64,000 bases of DNA, from NCBI GenBank assembly GCA_003566885.1, contig PXBO01000021.1, forward strand, positions 1 to 64,000. Direction: 5' to 3'. Below the pieces are notes generated by a model. The model saw nothing but the letters and a program-made list of their open reading frames with translations, was not told the origin of the DNA and did not search any database. The stretch comes from Opitutia bacterium. Lineage in GTDB: Bacteria; Verrucomicrobiota; Verrucomicrobiia; Opitutales; T3Sed10-336. The position numbers and the translations under genes are program-made. Shown piece after piece: positions 55,067 through 64,000 of the stretch; positions within the stretch are counted from its first letter, which is position 1; each line of letters begins with the position of its first letter.

Positions 55067-56293
55067 ATGAAAAAACCAATGATCAACCCGACCGCAATTG
55101 CGACCGTATTATGCGCTCTCACCGCTATTTTTGGCCAAATCCTTGTCGCCGAGGAAGGTGCCGCAACCACCATTAGCGTAAGAGCCGGCGATCACGCCCT
55201 GAACGAAGCTCCCTATGCCGTGGAATGGACCGGCAACGAAGTGCTGGGCGAAGATTCGTCCGTCCACCTGACCAGCGACGGCGAACGGATTCCCGCCCAG
55301 GTGGAAGCGGCCGAGGACGGTCGAACGCTCCTCTGGTTCCTGGCCACGGTGCCCGCCGGAGAGACCCGTGAATACGTGGTCGTTCCAGATGCGCCGGAGG
55401 CGGAGAAACGCTTTGCCTGGGCTCCGGAGGACAACGGCACAACGCTGTTGACCTTCGACGGCATCCCTGTCCTCGAGTACATCCACCCCCGTTTTGATCC
55501 GGAGAACATCGAGGACACCAAGAAGCCCTTCCACCAGGTTTTTTCGCCGGATGGCGCGCGGCGCCTCACCAAGGGACTGGGCGGTCTATTCCCCCACCAC
55601 CGCGGAATCTATTTCGGTTACAACCACATTCGCTTCGAAGGCGGCGGAGCCGATATCTGGCACGCCACCCGCGGCGAACGCTCCGAACACCGCGGAACCC
55701 TGCGCGCCTGGGCCGGGCCGGTGTTCGGAGGCCATTCAGTGCGTATCGACTGGACCGACGCCGAAGATCGACGATTCATCGAGGAGACCCGCACCCTGCG
55801 AGTGTTCAAACAGTCCAGCGGCGACTTCCACATCGATTTCACCTCCACCCTGGCGTCGAGAGTCGGGGATATCGAACTCGGCGGTGACAACCATCACGCG
55901 GGCGTTCAATTCCGCGCCGCCCAGTACGTGGCCGACAACCGGGAGCACTCCCGGTTTCTTCGGCCCGCGGACTGGGCCGACCGCGACCCGGCAAGCGAAC
56001 ACGCCGGAATCACCGGGCTTCCCTGGAACGCATTCCAGTTCACCATCGAGGGCCACGATTACACGGTCGCTTACCTCTCCCATCCCGCCAACGGCGACAT
56101 CGCGGGCGACGACCGGCGCGAGATGTCGGAGAGGCTCTACGGCCGTTTCGGTGAATTCATCCCCACCACGCTGACCGCAGATCAACCGCTCGACTTTCGC
56201 TATCGTTTCTGGATCACCGACCGCCGGGAGGATCTCGAGCGCGAGGAAATCGACGCTCATCACCAAGCCTACGTCCAAGGGTTTCCGCACTGA
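55067..56293 (+). CDS. PmoA-family (DUF6807-like) secreted protein
   Basis: YIHPRFDPENIEDTKKPFHQVFSPDGARRLTKGLGGLFPHHRGIYFGYNHI; signal peptide. Confidence 0.78.
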   Translation: MKKPMINPTAIATVLCALTAIFGQILVAEEGAATTISVRAGDHALNEAPYAVEWTGNEVLGEDSSVHLTSDGERIPAQVEAAEDGRTLLWFLATVPAGETREYVVVPDAPEAEKRFAWAPEDNGTTLLTFDGIPVLEYIHPRFDPENIEDTKKPFHQVFSPDGARRLTKGLGGLFPHHRGIYFGYNHIRFEGGGADIWHATRGERSEHRGTLRAWAGPVFGGHSVRIDWTDAEDRRFIEETRTLRVFKQSSGDFHIDFTSTLASRVGDIELGGDNHHAGVQFRAAQYVADNREHSRFLRPADWADRDPASEHAGITGLPWNAFQFTIEGHDYTVAYLSHPANGDIAGDDRREMSERLYGRFGEFIPTTLTADQPLDFRYRFWITDRREDLEREEIDAHHQAYVQGFPH

Positions 56294-56364
56294 AATCCTG
56301 AGAAAAGTTTATTTTTCACTTGAACGCCGAACCAAGCCGGGCTTATCTTCACCCTTTCATCTGT

Positions 56365-56438
<74 letters not shown>

Positions 56439-56446
56439 CCCAAGTA

Positions 56447-56480
56447 AAAGCCGCTGAATCAATGATTTAGCGGCTTTTTT
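56447..56480 (+). terminator. Intrinsic terminator after tRNA-fMet
   Basis: GCCGCTGAATC-AAT-GATTTAGCGGC followed by TTTTTT. Confidence 0.85.
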
Positions 56481-56664
56481 GTATTCAGGGTTACCGCGGA
56501 CCCCGCGGCGGCGCGGGAGCGCCGCCCTCCAGACACCTTTTTGATACCGGCTCCGCCGGGTTGGAATTAATGTCTTTAATGATCCTGAAAGCCGATGCGT
56601 TGATGCTCCCCTGAGCGGCTTTTTGCTCGACCCGCGCGCCGGAAATCATTGACTTGGACCTACT

Positions 56665-57543
56665 ATGAACAAAAACCTCAGTCGCCGCTCCTTTCTCAAA
56701 TCCTCCGGCATACTGGCCTCCGGCCTGGCTCTCGGCGGCATTCCTCTGATGAAGGGATGCGCTCACGCCAATCGCCGGTCCCAGGACACCGCCTTCGGTT
56801 TGCAGCTTTACACGCTGCGCGACGTGATCGCGGACGATCCCCAGGGCGTGTTACGCCAGGTCGGTGAGTTCGGCTACACCCAGATTGAAAGTTACGAAGG
56901 CCCTCAGGGCATGTTCTGGGGAATGGGCAACACCGGGTTCAAAACGTTCCTCGAGGATCACGGCATGCGCCCGGTCTCCAGTCACGCCAACGTATTCAAC
57001 AATTTCGAACGCAAAGTCGAAGAAGCGGCCGAGATCGGGATGGAGTACATTGTCTGCCCCTGGATAGGTCGCCGGGACACCCTTGACGGCTACCGGGAGA
57101 TCGCCGACCAATTTAATGAACGCGGCCGCATCGCCAGGGACGCCGGACTGAAGTTCGCGTATCACAACCACGACTACACCTTTAGGGAGCAGGACGGCGA
57201 GATGCCTCAGGACATTCTGATGCAACGCACCGACCCGGACCTTGTTGCATTCCAGCTCGACATCTATTGGGTGGAAATCACGGGCGAAAGCACCATCGAG
57301 TGGATCAACCGTTATCCGGGACGCTTCACCTCCTCCCACGTCAAGGACCTGACCGCCGGCAACAACAACCGCGAATCCACGGTTCTCGGCACCGGTGTAA
57401 TCGACTTTCACGCCATTCTTCCGGTGGCCCGGGCCAACGGGATGAAATATTTCCTGGTGGAACAAGAGGCCTACGCCGGCACTACGCCGATCGACGCGGT
57501 GCGTGAAAACGCGGAGTACATGAAACGCCTCATGCGCGGTTGA
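56665..57543 (+). CDS. Sugar phosphate isomerase/epimerase (TIM barrel) with Tat signal
   Basis: SRRSFLKSSGILASGLALGG Tat motif; GLQLYTLRDVIADDPQGVLRQVGEFGYTQIE; YHNHDYTF. Confidence 0.88.
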   Translation: MNKNLSRRSFLKSSGILASGLALGGIPLMKGCAHANRRSQDTAFGLQLYTLRDVIADDPQGVLRQVGEFGYTQIESYEGPQGMFWGMGNTGFKTFLEDHGMRPVSSHANVFNNFERKVEEAAEIGMEYIVCPWIGRRDTLDGYREIADQFNERGRIARDAGLKFAYHNHDYTFREQDGEMPQDILMQRTDPDLVAFQLDIYWVEITGESTIEWINRYPGRFTSSHVKDLTAGNNNRESTVLGTGVIDFHAILPVARANGMKYFLVEQEAYAGTTPIDAVRENAEYMKRLMRG

Positions 57544-57587
57544 CGGGCACCCAAACAGCCATCCGAAACAATAACAGTAAGGCTCTT

Positions 57588-58385
57588 ATGAAAGCAGAAA
57601 CCACATCTCACCAACCGAATCAAAACCGGAGTTCCCTCTCCTCCCGTTTGCTCCGCCTCGCAGCGGTTGCTTCCACCGTCGCCTTCGCCGCCTGCCAGAC
57701 CGCAGGCAACCGCAACAGCGAATGGGTCGATCTCTTCAACGGGGAAAACCTCGACGGCTGGGATATCAAGATCCGGGGGTACGAACTCAACGAAAACTAC
57801 GGAGATACGTTTCGCGTCGAAGACGGGCTGCTGAAGGTCCGCTACGATCAATACGACACCTTCGGCGACCGTTTCGGCCATATTTTCTACGAAGAACCGT
57901 TCTCCCATTACCACCTGATCGTGGAGTACCGCTTCGTCGGAGAACAGGTGGAAAACGGTCCGGGCTGGGCCTACCGCAACAACGGGATCATGTTTCACTC
58001 CCAGCCGGCCGCGACCATGCTCCTGAATCAGGACTTCCCCAACTCCATTGAGTATCAGCTGCTGGGGGGCGACGGCGAAAACGACCGGCCCAACGGCAGC
58101 ATTTGCACCCCGGGAACCCATGTGGTGGTCGACGGCGAACTGCGCCGGGAGCACTGCATCGGCTCCGGGGGACCGACCCACCATGGCGATCAATGGGTCA
58201 CCGCCGAGTTGATCGTTCGCGGCGATGAATTGATTCAGCATATCTTGAACGGTGAACTCGTTATGGAGTATTCCGGCACCCAGCTGGATGACGGCACCCC
58301 TCTGACCGAAGGGCACATCGCGCTGCAGTCGGAAAGCCATCCCACCGACATCCGGTCGGTCCGTATTCGCAAACTGGATCCGTAA
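57588..58385 (+). CDS. DUF1080 (3-keto-disaccharide hydrolase-like) lipoprotein
   Basis: Lipobox AFAAC; WVDLFNGENLDGWDIK...NGIMFHSQ...NSIEYQLLGG. Confidence 0.87.
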   Translation: MKAETTSHQPNQNRSSLSSRLLRLAAVASTVAFAACQTAGNRNSEWVDLFNGENLDGWDIKIRGYELNENYGDTFRVEDGLLKVRYDQYDTFGDRFGHIFYEEPFSHYHLIVEYRFVGEQVENGPGWAYRNNGIMFHSQPAATMLLNQDFPNSIEYQLLGGDGENDRPNGSICTPGTHVVVDGELRREHCIGSGGPTHHGDQWVTAELIVRGDELIQHILNGELVMEYSGTQLDDGTPLTEGHIALQSESHPTDIRSVRIRKLDP

Positions 58386-58413
58386 AGCTCAAACGACCCG
58401 AAACTTCAACGCC

Positions 58414-58448
58414 AAGAGGCTTCCGAAGGGTCACTTCGGAAGCCTCTT
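58414..58448. terminator. Hairpin terminator with 15-bp perfect stem
   Basis: AAGAGGCTTCCGAAG-GGTCA-CTTCGGAAGCCTCTT, between convergent DUF1080 gene and tRNA-Pro. Confidence 0.8.
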
Positions 58449-58458
58449 TCATTTCCGG

Positions 58459-58532
58459 TCGGGCCGGAGAGATTCGAACTCTCGACCTCTTGCACCCCAT
58501 GCAAGCGCGCTACCAGGCTGCGCCACGGCCCG
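58459..58532 (-). tRNA. tRNA-Pro (GGG anticodon)
   Basis: CGGGCCGTGGCGCAGCCTGGTAGCGCGCTTGCATGGGGTGCAAGAGGTCGAGAGTTCGAATCTCTCCGGCCCGA. Confidence 0.95.
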
Positions 58533-58649
58533 AGGCCCTAAACCAAACCCTGACCTAAAAGGAAACCGCCGGGTCAAGGCAAGCCCTTTTCCTGGTTTTC
58601 TCGTTTTTAGGTCGACGCCGCCCTCTCCTTTTCAGAGAAGTCAGAAATC

Positions 58650-59753
58650 ATGTTACAAGCCGGCATCGTGGGGCTCCCCAACGTGGGGAAATCGACACTT
58701 TTCAACGCGTTAACCAAAACGCACAAGGCGGAATCGGCCAATTACCCGTTCTGCACGATCGATCCAAACGTGGGAGTCGTGACCGTTCCGGACGAGCGCC
58801 TGGCCGTTCTGCAGGGGATCGTTCGGACCGACGTGGTCATTCCGGCGGCCATCGAATTCGTGGACATCGCGGGCCTGGTGGCCGGCGCGAGCAAAGGCGA
58901 GGGTCTGGGGAACCAGTTTCTGTCGAACATCCGCGAAGTGGACGCCATCGTGCATGTGGTGCGCTGCTTCGATGACGACAACATCCTGCACAGCATGGGC
59001 GGGGTGGATCCGATCCGGGACATCGAAACCATCAACACCGAGCTGATTCTGGCCGATATCGCGTCACTGGAAAAGCGGATCGACAAGCTGAAAAAGAAGG
59101 CTCGCGGCAACGACCAGGAAGCCCAATCCCAATTGTCGATCGCCGAAAAGCTCATGCCGCACCTCAACGAAACCAAGCCCGCGATCACCGCGGAGTTGTC
59201 AGACGACGAACGAGCGGTGATGAAGAGTTTCTTCCTGCTTTCCGCAAAACCCATCCTTTACGCCGCCAACGTCGCGGAAGGCGACCTGGCCAACGCCTCC
59301 GCCAACCCGTACGTTCAAAAGGTCGAAACCTACGCCCGGGAACATCACGGAGCCGCCTGCGTCCACGTCAGCGCCCGCCTGGAATCCGAACTGGTCGATC
59401 TGGCCCCGGAGGAAGTGAGGGAATTCCTCGCCGGTTACGGGGTCAAGGACTCCGGCGTCGACACCCTGATACGCGGAGTTTACCAACTCCTGGGTCTGGC
59501 CACCTACTTTACGGCGGGAGAAAAGGAGGTTCGGGCCTGGACCATCACTCTGGGCATGAAAGCCCCCCAGGCGGCCGGTGTCATTCACACCGATTTCGAG
59601 AAGGGATTTATCAAGGCCGAGGTCGTTTCCTACGAGCATCTCAGGGAGTTCGGCGGCATGACGGCGGCCCGGGAGGCGGGAAAGGCACGGCTGGAAGGCA
59701 AGGATTACGTTTTCCAGGACGGCGATGTTGCCCTTTTTCGATTTGCCACTTAA
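58650..59753 (+). CDS. ychF: Redox-regulated GTPase/ATPase YchF (OLA1)
   Basis: MLQAGIVGLPNVGKSTLFNALTKT; YPFCTIDPNVGVV; DIAGLVAGASKGEGLGNQFL. Confidence 0.96.
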   Translation: MLQAGIVGLPNVGKSTLFNALTKTHKAESANYPFCTIDPNVGVVTVPDERLAVLQGIVRTDVVIPAAIEFVDIAGLVAGASKGEGLGNQFLSNIREVDAIVHVVRCFDDDNILHSMGGVDPIRDIETINTELILADIASLEKRIDKLKKKARGNDQEAQSQLSIAEKLMPHLNETKPAITAELSDDERAVMKSFFLLSAKPILYAANVAEGDLANASANPYVQKVETYAREHHGAACVHVSARLESELVDLAPEEVREFLAGYGVKDSGVDTLIRGVYQLLGLATYFTAGEKEVRAWTITLGMKAPQAAGVIHTDFEKGFIKAEVVSYEHLREFGGMTAAREAGKARLEGKDYVFQDGDVALFRFAT

Positions 59754-59903
59754 CGGTGTGTGACATCGATTGACTTTTTTCAACTTTTGCTCCGTTTTTC
59801 TGTAGAAGTATAACCGATCCCGGAACCTCCTGTCCCTGGACCTGTCGCTGGAAGTGAGGCTAAATCTCTAATTATGAACAACCATCGACCAGAAAGCCGC
59901 GTC

Positions 59904-60116
59904 ATGAAGAAAAAACACACTGAACTATCACTTGGGAAAAAGACAGTCGCCTTGGCTGCTATTGCCGCGATCGGTCTCGGAATCAACGTCACCGGTTGTG
60001 CGCCGGACGATATGCCGCCGCCACCGGATCCTGACCAGCCCGCCCTTCCGGGCGAACCGTTGCCTGAGCCCCAACATCCCGAACAACCGGGAACCCCGCC
60101 GGAGACGCCGCAATAA
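59904..60116 (+). CDS. Small proline-rich lipoprotein
   Basis: MKKKHTELSLGKKTVALAAIAAIGLGINVTGCAPDDMPPPPDPDQPALPGEPLPEPQHPEQPGTPPETPQ; lipobox-like VTGC. Confidence 0.65.
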   Translation: MKKKHTELSLGKKTVALAAIAAIGLGINVTGCAPDDMPPPPDPDQPALPGEPLPEPQHPEQPGTPPETPQ

Positions 60117-60180
60117 AGGCGTGACACAGATTCGTTTCAGCGGCCCCGGGAATGAATGATCGGGACCGTCCTTTCAACCC

Positions 60181-60210
60181 AAGAAAGCCGGGCGCGAGCC
60201 CGGCTTTCTT
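60181..60210. terminator. Hairpin terminator
   Basis: AAGAAAGCCGGGC-GCGA-GCCCGGCTTTCTT, 13-bp stem. Confidence 0.8.
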
Positions 60211-60298
60211 CGTTTTCAGGGAACCCGATCCCGTTTTTCGTTTCCATTGAGCCATTCCATCGTTAAGCCGATTCTAATTTCCATAAACCATAGCAGGC

Positions 60299-60964
60299 AT
60301 GTATCTATTTCTAATTCTCATTATTCCCACGTTCATCCTGGGCATCTACGCCCAGCGGAAGGTTACGTCGACCTACAACAAGTGGGTTCAAGTCCCTTCC
60401 CGGGGTGGTATCACCGGTCGTGAAGCGGCCGACGCCGTTATGCGCAAAGCGGGAGTGGTCGGCGTCCAGATCGTGGAAACAGGCGGCCACCTGACCGACC
60501 ACTACGATCCCGTCAACAAACGTCTGGTGCTGAGCAGCGAGAACTACCGGGGCACCAGTCTGGCCGCCCTCGGGGTGGCCGCGCACGAGGCGGGTCACGC
60601 CATCCAGCACAAGGTCGGATATCATGCGCTCAAGCTGCGTATGGCCCTGGTGCCGATCACCAATATTTCCGCGCAGATGCTGCCCCTGATCATGATCGGC
60701 GGTATCATTTTCAACATGCTTGGGTTGCTGATGCTTGGGGTGTTCGTCTATCTGATCTTGACCATCTTCCAGCTGGTCACTTTGCCCGTCGAGTTCGACG
60801 CCAGCCGCCGGGCCAAAAAGGAACTGGTCGCCATCGGAATAATCGGGCCGGACGAAATGCCGGGAGTGAGCCAGACTCTGAACGCAGCCGCACTGACGTA
60901 CGTCGCCGCCTTCGTCAGCAGCCTGGCCAATCTGATTTATCTTTTCCTGCTGACCCGCAGGTAA
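60299..60964 (+). CDS. Membrane zinc metallopeptidase (YugP-like)
   Basis: VAAHEAGHAIQHKVGYHALKLR (HExxH); several TMs. Confidence 0.9.
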   Translation: MYLFLILIIPTFILGIYAQRKVTSTYNKWVQVPSRGGITGREAADAVMRKAGVVGVQIVETGGHLTDHYDPVNKRLVLSSENYRGTSLAALGVAAHEAGHAIQHKVGYHALKLRMALVPITNISAQMLPLIMIGGIIFNMLGLLMLGVFVYLILTIFQLVTLPVEFDASRRAKKELVAIGIIGPDEMPGVSQTLNAAALTYVAAFVSSLANLIYLFLLTRR

Positions 60965-60998
60965 GGAAGAATAGATAGCAGCCATCGGCTTTCCTCGT

Positions 60999-63098
60999 CT
61001 AGAAAGGGAAGCCGATGGAAAGGTGGAGCGTGCCGGACGGATCCCTTTCCCGGGGATTCAAATTGTGCCCATACTCCAATCGAATTGGTCCGATAAAGGT
61101 TTTATAGCGGATACCCGCTCCGATCGAGTAAAGCTCCTCATCCCACGGATACCCCGAGAATCTCCGGGCAATGGCCAGTGAATCGGAAAACAAAACCACC
61201 GACCAATTAGGAGTCAGCACCTGCTCGAACTCCAGGTTCAGCAAGGTATAAATCTCCGAGCCGGCCAAACGACCCGCCTCATTGCGGGAGGCCGCCTGAC
61301 CGAACTGGTATCCGCGAATGGAACTGTCACCTCCCGGAAAGAACCGCTTGTTGAAGGGAAGGTTGTCGCTCACCGATCCTTCGGTATGCACCAACCCATG
61401 GGTGAGACCGGCATTGATGTAAGCTCCGCGTCCGATTCCCTTGTGCCAGGAGGTGCCCAGTTCCAGCCGTTGATAGTTGGCCTCGCCGAGAAAATATTCC
61501 GACGCCCCCTCGGTAATCGCAAAGAGACTGTGCCCGCTCCTGGGATAAATCGGGTTGTCCCGCCTGTCATGGCGAACGTCGAAGCCGATCGATCCCACCT
61601 GCGCGCGCCCGATTCCGTCTTCCTCCACCAGGTCAAAGCGTCCCGACTGAAGCAATTGATAGCTGTAACGCAGGGTCAAATCGCTGTCGATCCGAGGCGC
61701 ATACTTCTGCAGGCCGACAGTGCCGCCGTACTCGGTGCGAATAAAATCAATTTCCTCGCGGCGTAAAGCGCTGGCCCGTCCGAAGGCGTTAATGTCCTCT
61801 CCAAAAACCTCCGGCATGGTGTAGAGATAATCGGCACTGGATGACTTAAAAGATTGAATGGCCATGAGCCGGGAACGGTGCGCCCGGCCGAAGATGTTGT
61901 ACTGCTCGATCTCCAGACCGCCCCGCAACAGTTCGTAACTCCCGTAACCAAAGAGCAGGCTGATATCGACCTCCTTGCCTTCGCGCAAACGGAAGACCAC
62001 ATTGCGGGTCTCCTCATCCACTTCTTCGTAGGACACTTCGACCCGATCGAAAACTCCCAGCCGGGCCAGGCGAAAGCGCGCCTGATCCATTTCCAGGCGA
62101 TCCAACTGGTCGCCCGACCTCGCCCGGACGCGCCGCCGAAGGACGGATTCCCTCGTTTTCTCCGCCCCCTCGAAGAGAACGTCGGCGACGTATATCTTGT
62201 TTCCGGTTCGAACCTGAAACAGCAGGTCCACTTCAACCCGATCATCCAGCTCCTCGCGCGCAAGCGTTGTCACCTCCACCCGTGCATCCGGATAGCCCTG
62301 ACGGTAGAAACTGTTGCGCAGGTCCAGACTGCGGTCCTGTACCCACATACGCGAAAACGGTCTGCCCGGCTCACGGTCAACCACCTGTGAAGGCTCGTCT
62401 TCACCTTCGACAAACACCTCCTCGCGCGAAGTCCGGACTATCGTTTGTTTCCCCTCCTCCACCCCGATGCGCACCGAAACCGCTCCGGAGTCCTCATCAC
62501 GCTCCATGGACAACAGGGTGACCCGCGCCCTCTCGTATCCCCGACCGACCAGCAGTTCCCGCAGATTCCCGATACTGCCGTCCAGGCGTCGCGGGGTGAA
62601 AGCCCGCGTTCCCCTGAGCCGAAAAAGAAAGTCGGACGGCACAAAATAGGTTTCCGCCTCGCTGCGATCGAGTACCGTCAACCCTTCAAATTCAATCCGG
62701 TCATAATAAAAGAGCACCCCTTCGTCGATGTGGAACCGTACGGCCCGGGCCATCAATGGTCGCGGCAGAAGGGTATCCAACCGGTCGGTCCAGGTAAAAT
62801 GTTCTACCGTACCGTCCTCCAACGTCACCCGCGCGGAGATGGTGGGCCGCAGGTAACCGTCCTGCTGCACCCGCGAAATCAGGATAAAAACCGCATCCTC
62901 GATAAAGTTGGCGTCGAAAAATCGCCGCTCTTCCTCCGTATCCAGAAGTTCGATCGTACGGCGAAGTTCCCGATTTCCCCAGAACCCGAAGCCTCTCACC
63001 TTCAATTTAGGCGAATCGCCCTCCTCCTCGGCGACCGCGACCGGCGCCGGCAACAGGATCATCAAAGCCAAAACGAAAATCGAAAAACGTTTCTTCAT
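60999..63098 (-). CDS. TamA/BamA-like Omp85 outer-membrane assembly protein with POTRA domains
   Basis: POTRA-like repeats; FLGEANYQRLELG...FFPGGDSSIRGYQFG; C-terminal beta-barrel LRLEYGHNLNPRERDPSGTLHLSIGFPF. Confidence 0.88.
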   Translation of the reverse strand: MKKRFSIFVLALMILLPAPVAVAEEEGDSPKLKVRGFGFWGNRELRRTIELLDTEEERRFFDANFIEDAVFILISRVQQDGYLRPTISARVTLEDGTVEHFTWTDRLDTLLPRPLMARAVRFHIDEGVLFYYDRIEFEGLTVLDRSEAETYFVPSDFLFRLRGTRAFTPRRLDGSIGNLRELLVGRGYERARVTLLSMERDEDSGAVSVRIGVEEGKQTIVRTSREEVFVEGEDEPSQVVDREPGRPFSRMWVQDRSLDLRNSFYRQGYPDARVEVTTLAREELDDRVEVDLLFQVRTGNKIYVADVLFEGAEKTRESVLRRRVRARSGDQLDRLEMDQARFRLARLGVFDRVEVSYEEVDEETRNVVFRLREGKEVDISLLFGYGSYELLRGGLEIEQYNIFGRAHRSRLMAIQSFKSSSADYLYTMPEVFGEDINAFGRASALRREEIDFIRTEYGGTVGLQKYAPRIDSDLTLRYSYQLLQSGRFDLVEEDGIGRAQVGSIGFDVRHDRRDNPIYPRSGHSLFAITEGASEYFLGEANYQRLELGTSWHKGIGRGAYINAGLTHGLVHTEGSVSDNLPFNKRFFPGGDSSIRGYQFGQAASRNEAGRLAGSEIYTLLNLEFEQVLTPNWSVVLFSDSLAIARRFSGYPWDEELYSIGAGIRYKTFIGPIRLEYGHNLNPRERDPSGTLHLSIGFPF

Positions 63099-64000
63099 CG
63101 ACTGTAAAACTTCCACTTGATTCCCGCATTGAACGCATCGAAGCGGTCGTATTCACCAACCAAACCGACCCGGGGCCAGAACATGTACTCCAAATAAAAG
63201 GTCTCTCTTCCCTGCTCGGATATATTTTCGCCCGAACGAATGGTCAGTCGCTCCGCGGCGTCGTCATCTCCGCCGAATTCCAGGAAAAGGTTCTGCGCGA
63301 TATAAAGGGCCAGCTTGGTGGCCTTCTGTTGACCGGTGAACTGCAGCTCATCTCGGGGAAGTTCTCCCGCGGTAATCATCAGAAGAATCGCCTCCGAGCT
63401 CAGCGGAGGGTGGGAGGTGAACTCCAGGGACGGATCGTCCGCGGTTCCGCTGAGTTCCATGTTAAGATCGTATCCAAAAAGCCGTGTCGAGGCGGTAATA
63501 AACAATTGAGGTTGATAAGGATTATCCTGACTCAAGGTAATCGTGCCCTGATTGATACGCATGGTGGCGAACGGGAAGCGAACTCCGCCGGAATTGATCT
63601 GCACCTCGCCAATGGCCTGGGGCTCAAGCAGGGTTCCGCGCACGTTAAAGTTTGCCGACAATCGGCCACGAAAACCCGGGGCACGGACCGACAGGAAGCG
63701 ATCCCCTTCAATATCGATATCGAGCACCCACTCGGAGAAGGGATCCTGATCGACGCTAAAAAACGGGGGCCTCCGCTCGGGAGTGGCTACGGAGACAGGG
63801 GCCATGGCGCGCAATTCGGTGATCACCAGGCTCTCGCGCATGTTGATATGACCCGATACCGATGGCGTCTCGTCCGCGTCGCCGCGAATCGCCAGATCAA
63901 CGTCACCCCGAATGACCAGTCCGGGCTGGCGGGTCAACGGCAGGTTGTTGCCCCGTACCGTCAGTTCGAAGTCGGGTTCCAGGCTTTCCGGCAGGGTCAA
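63095..64000 (-). CDS. TamB (translocation/assembly module) C-terminal part, partial at right edge
   Basis: GDVDLAIRGDADETPSVSGHINMRES...MTAGELPRDELQFTGQQKATKLALYIAQNLF...YLEYMFWPRVGLVGEYDRFDAFNAGIKWKFYSR. Confidence 0.85.
   Translation of the reverse strand: MTLPESLEPDFELTVRGNNLPLTRQPGLVIRGDVDLAIRGDADETPSVSGHINMRESLVITELRAMAPVSVATPERRPPFFSVDQDPFSEWVLDIDIEGDRFLSVRAPGFRGRLSANFNVRGTLLEPQAIGEVQINSGGVRFPFATMRINQGTITLSQDNPYQPQLFITASTRLFGYDLNMELSGTADDPSLEFTSHPPLSSEAILLMITAGELPRDELQFTGQQKATKLALYIAQNLFLEFGGDDDAAERLTIRSGENISEQGRETFYLEYMFWPRVGLVGEYDRFDAFNAGIKWKFYSR

Overview
A 64 kb GC-rich bacterial chromosomal window. Gene content (PVC-type NPCBM/cytochrome c dehydrogenase, DUF1080 and PmoA-like proteins, MoxR/DUF58/VWA/DUF4159 operon, IF-1 with a basic tail) suggests Verrucomicrobiota/PVC; this is inference, as there is no rRNA in the window. 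I annotate about 45 protein-coding genes and three tRNAs (Leu-TAG, initiator Met-CAT, Pro-GGG). I saw no CRISPR array, IS element or prophage. Most of the window is ordinary housekeeping and PVC-style genes. The accessory part is 1.5-5 kb, a decaying island: an SF1 helicase remnant, a Phd/PIN toxin-antitoxin pair with a frameshifted toxin, an internally deleted DUF3427 SF2 helicase, and a NUDIX gene. The most interesting non-coding signals are: (i) two 18-bp TCGCGA-N6-TCGCGA-type boxes around the promoter of a BlaI/giant-BlaR1 pair; (ii) G-run tracts (G-quadruplex-prone on the minus strand) at or within 10 nt of the stop codons of three minus-strand genes, two of them copies of one repeat; (iii) several unrelated REP-like hairpins touching or following stop codons, and a GGCACCGAAACGGYGCCGAG palindrome found inside two different reading frames; (iv) a 14-bp inverted repeat built from TTAATC-type hexamers. 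Notable proteins: a GH53-esterase fusion, an LplT-PlsC-acyl-ACP synthetase fusion, a sigma54 activator with an unrecognised N-terminal domain, a fused ATP-grasp/alpha-E protein, and a highly conserved-looking ~490-aa protein of unknown function. All family calls are from reading sequence, with no database search.
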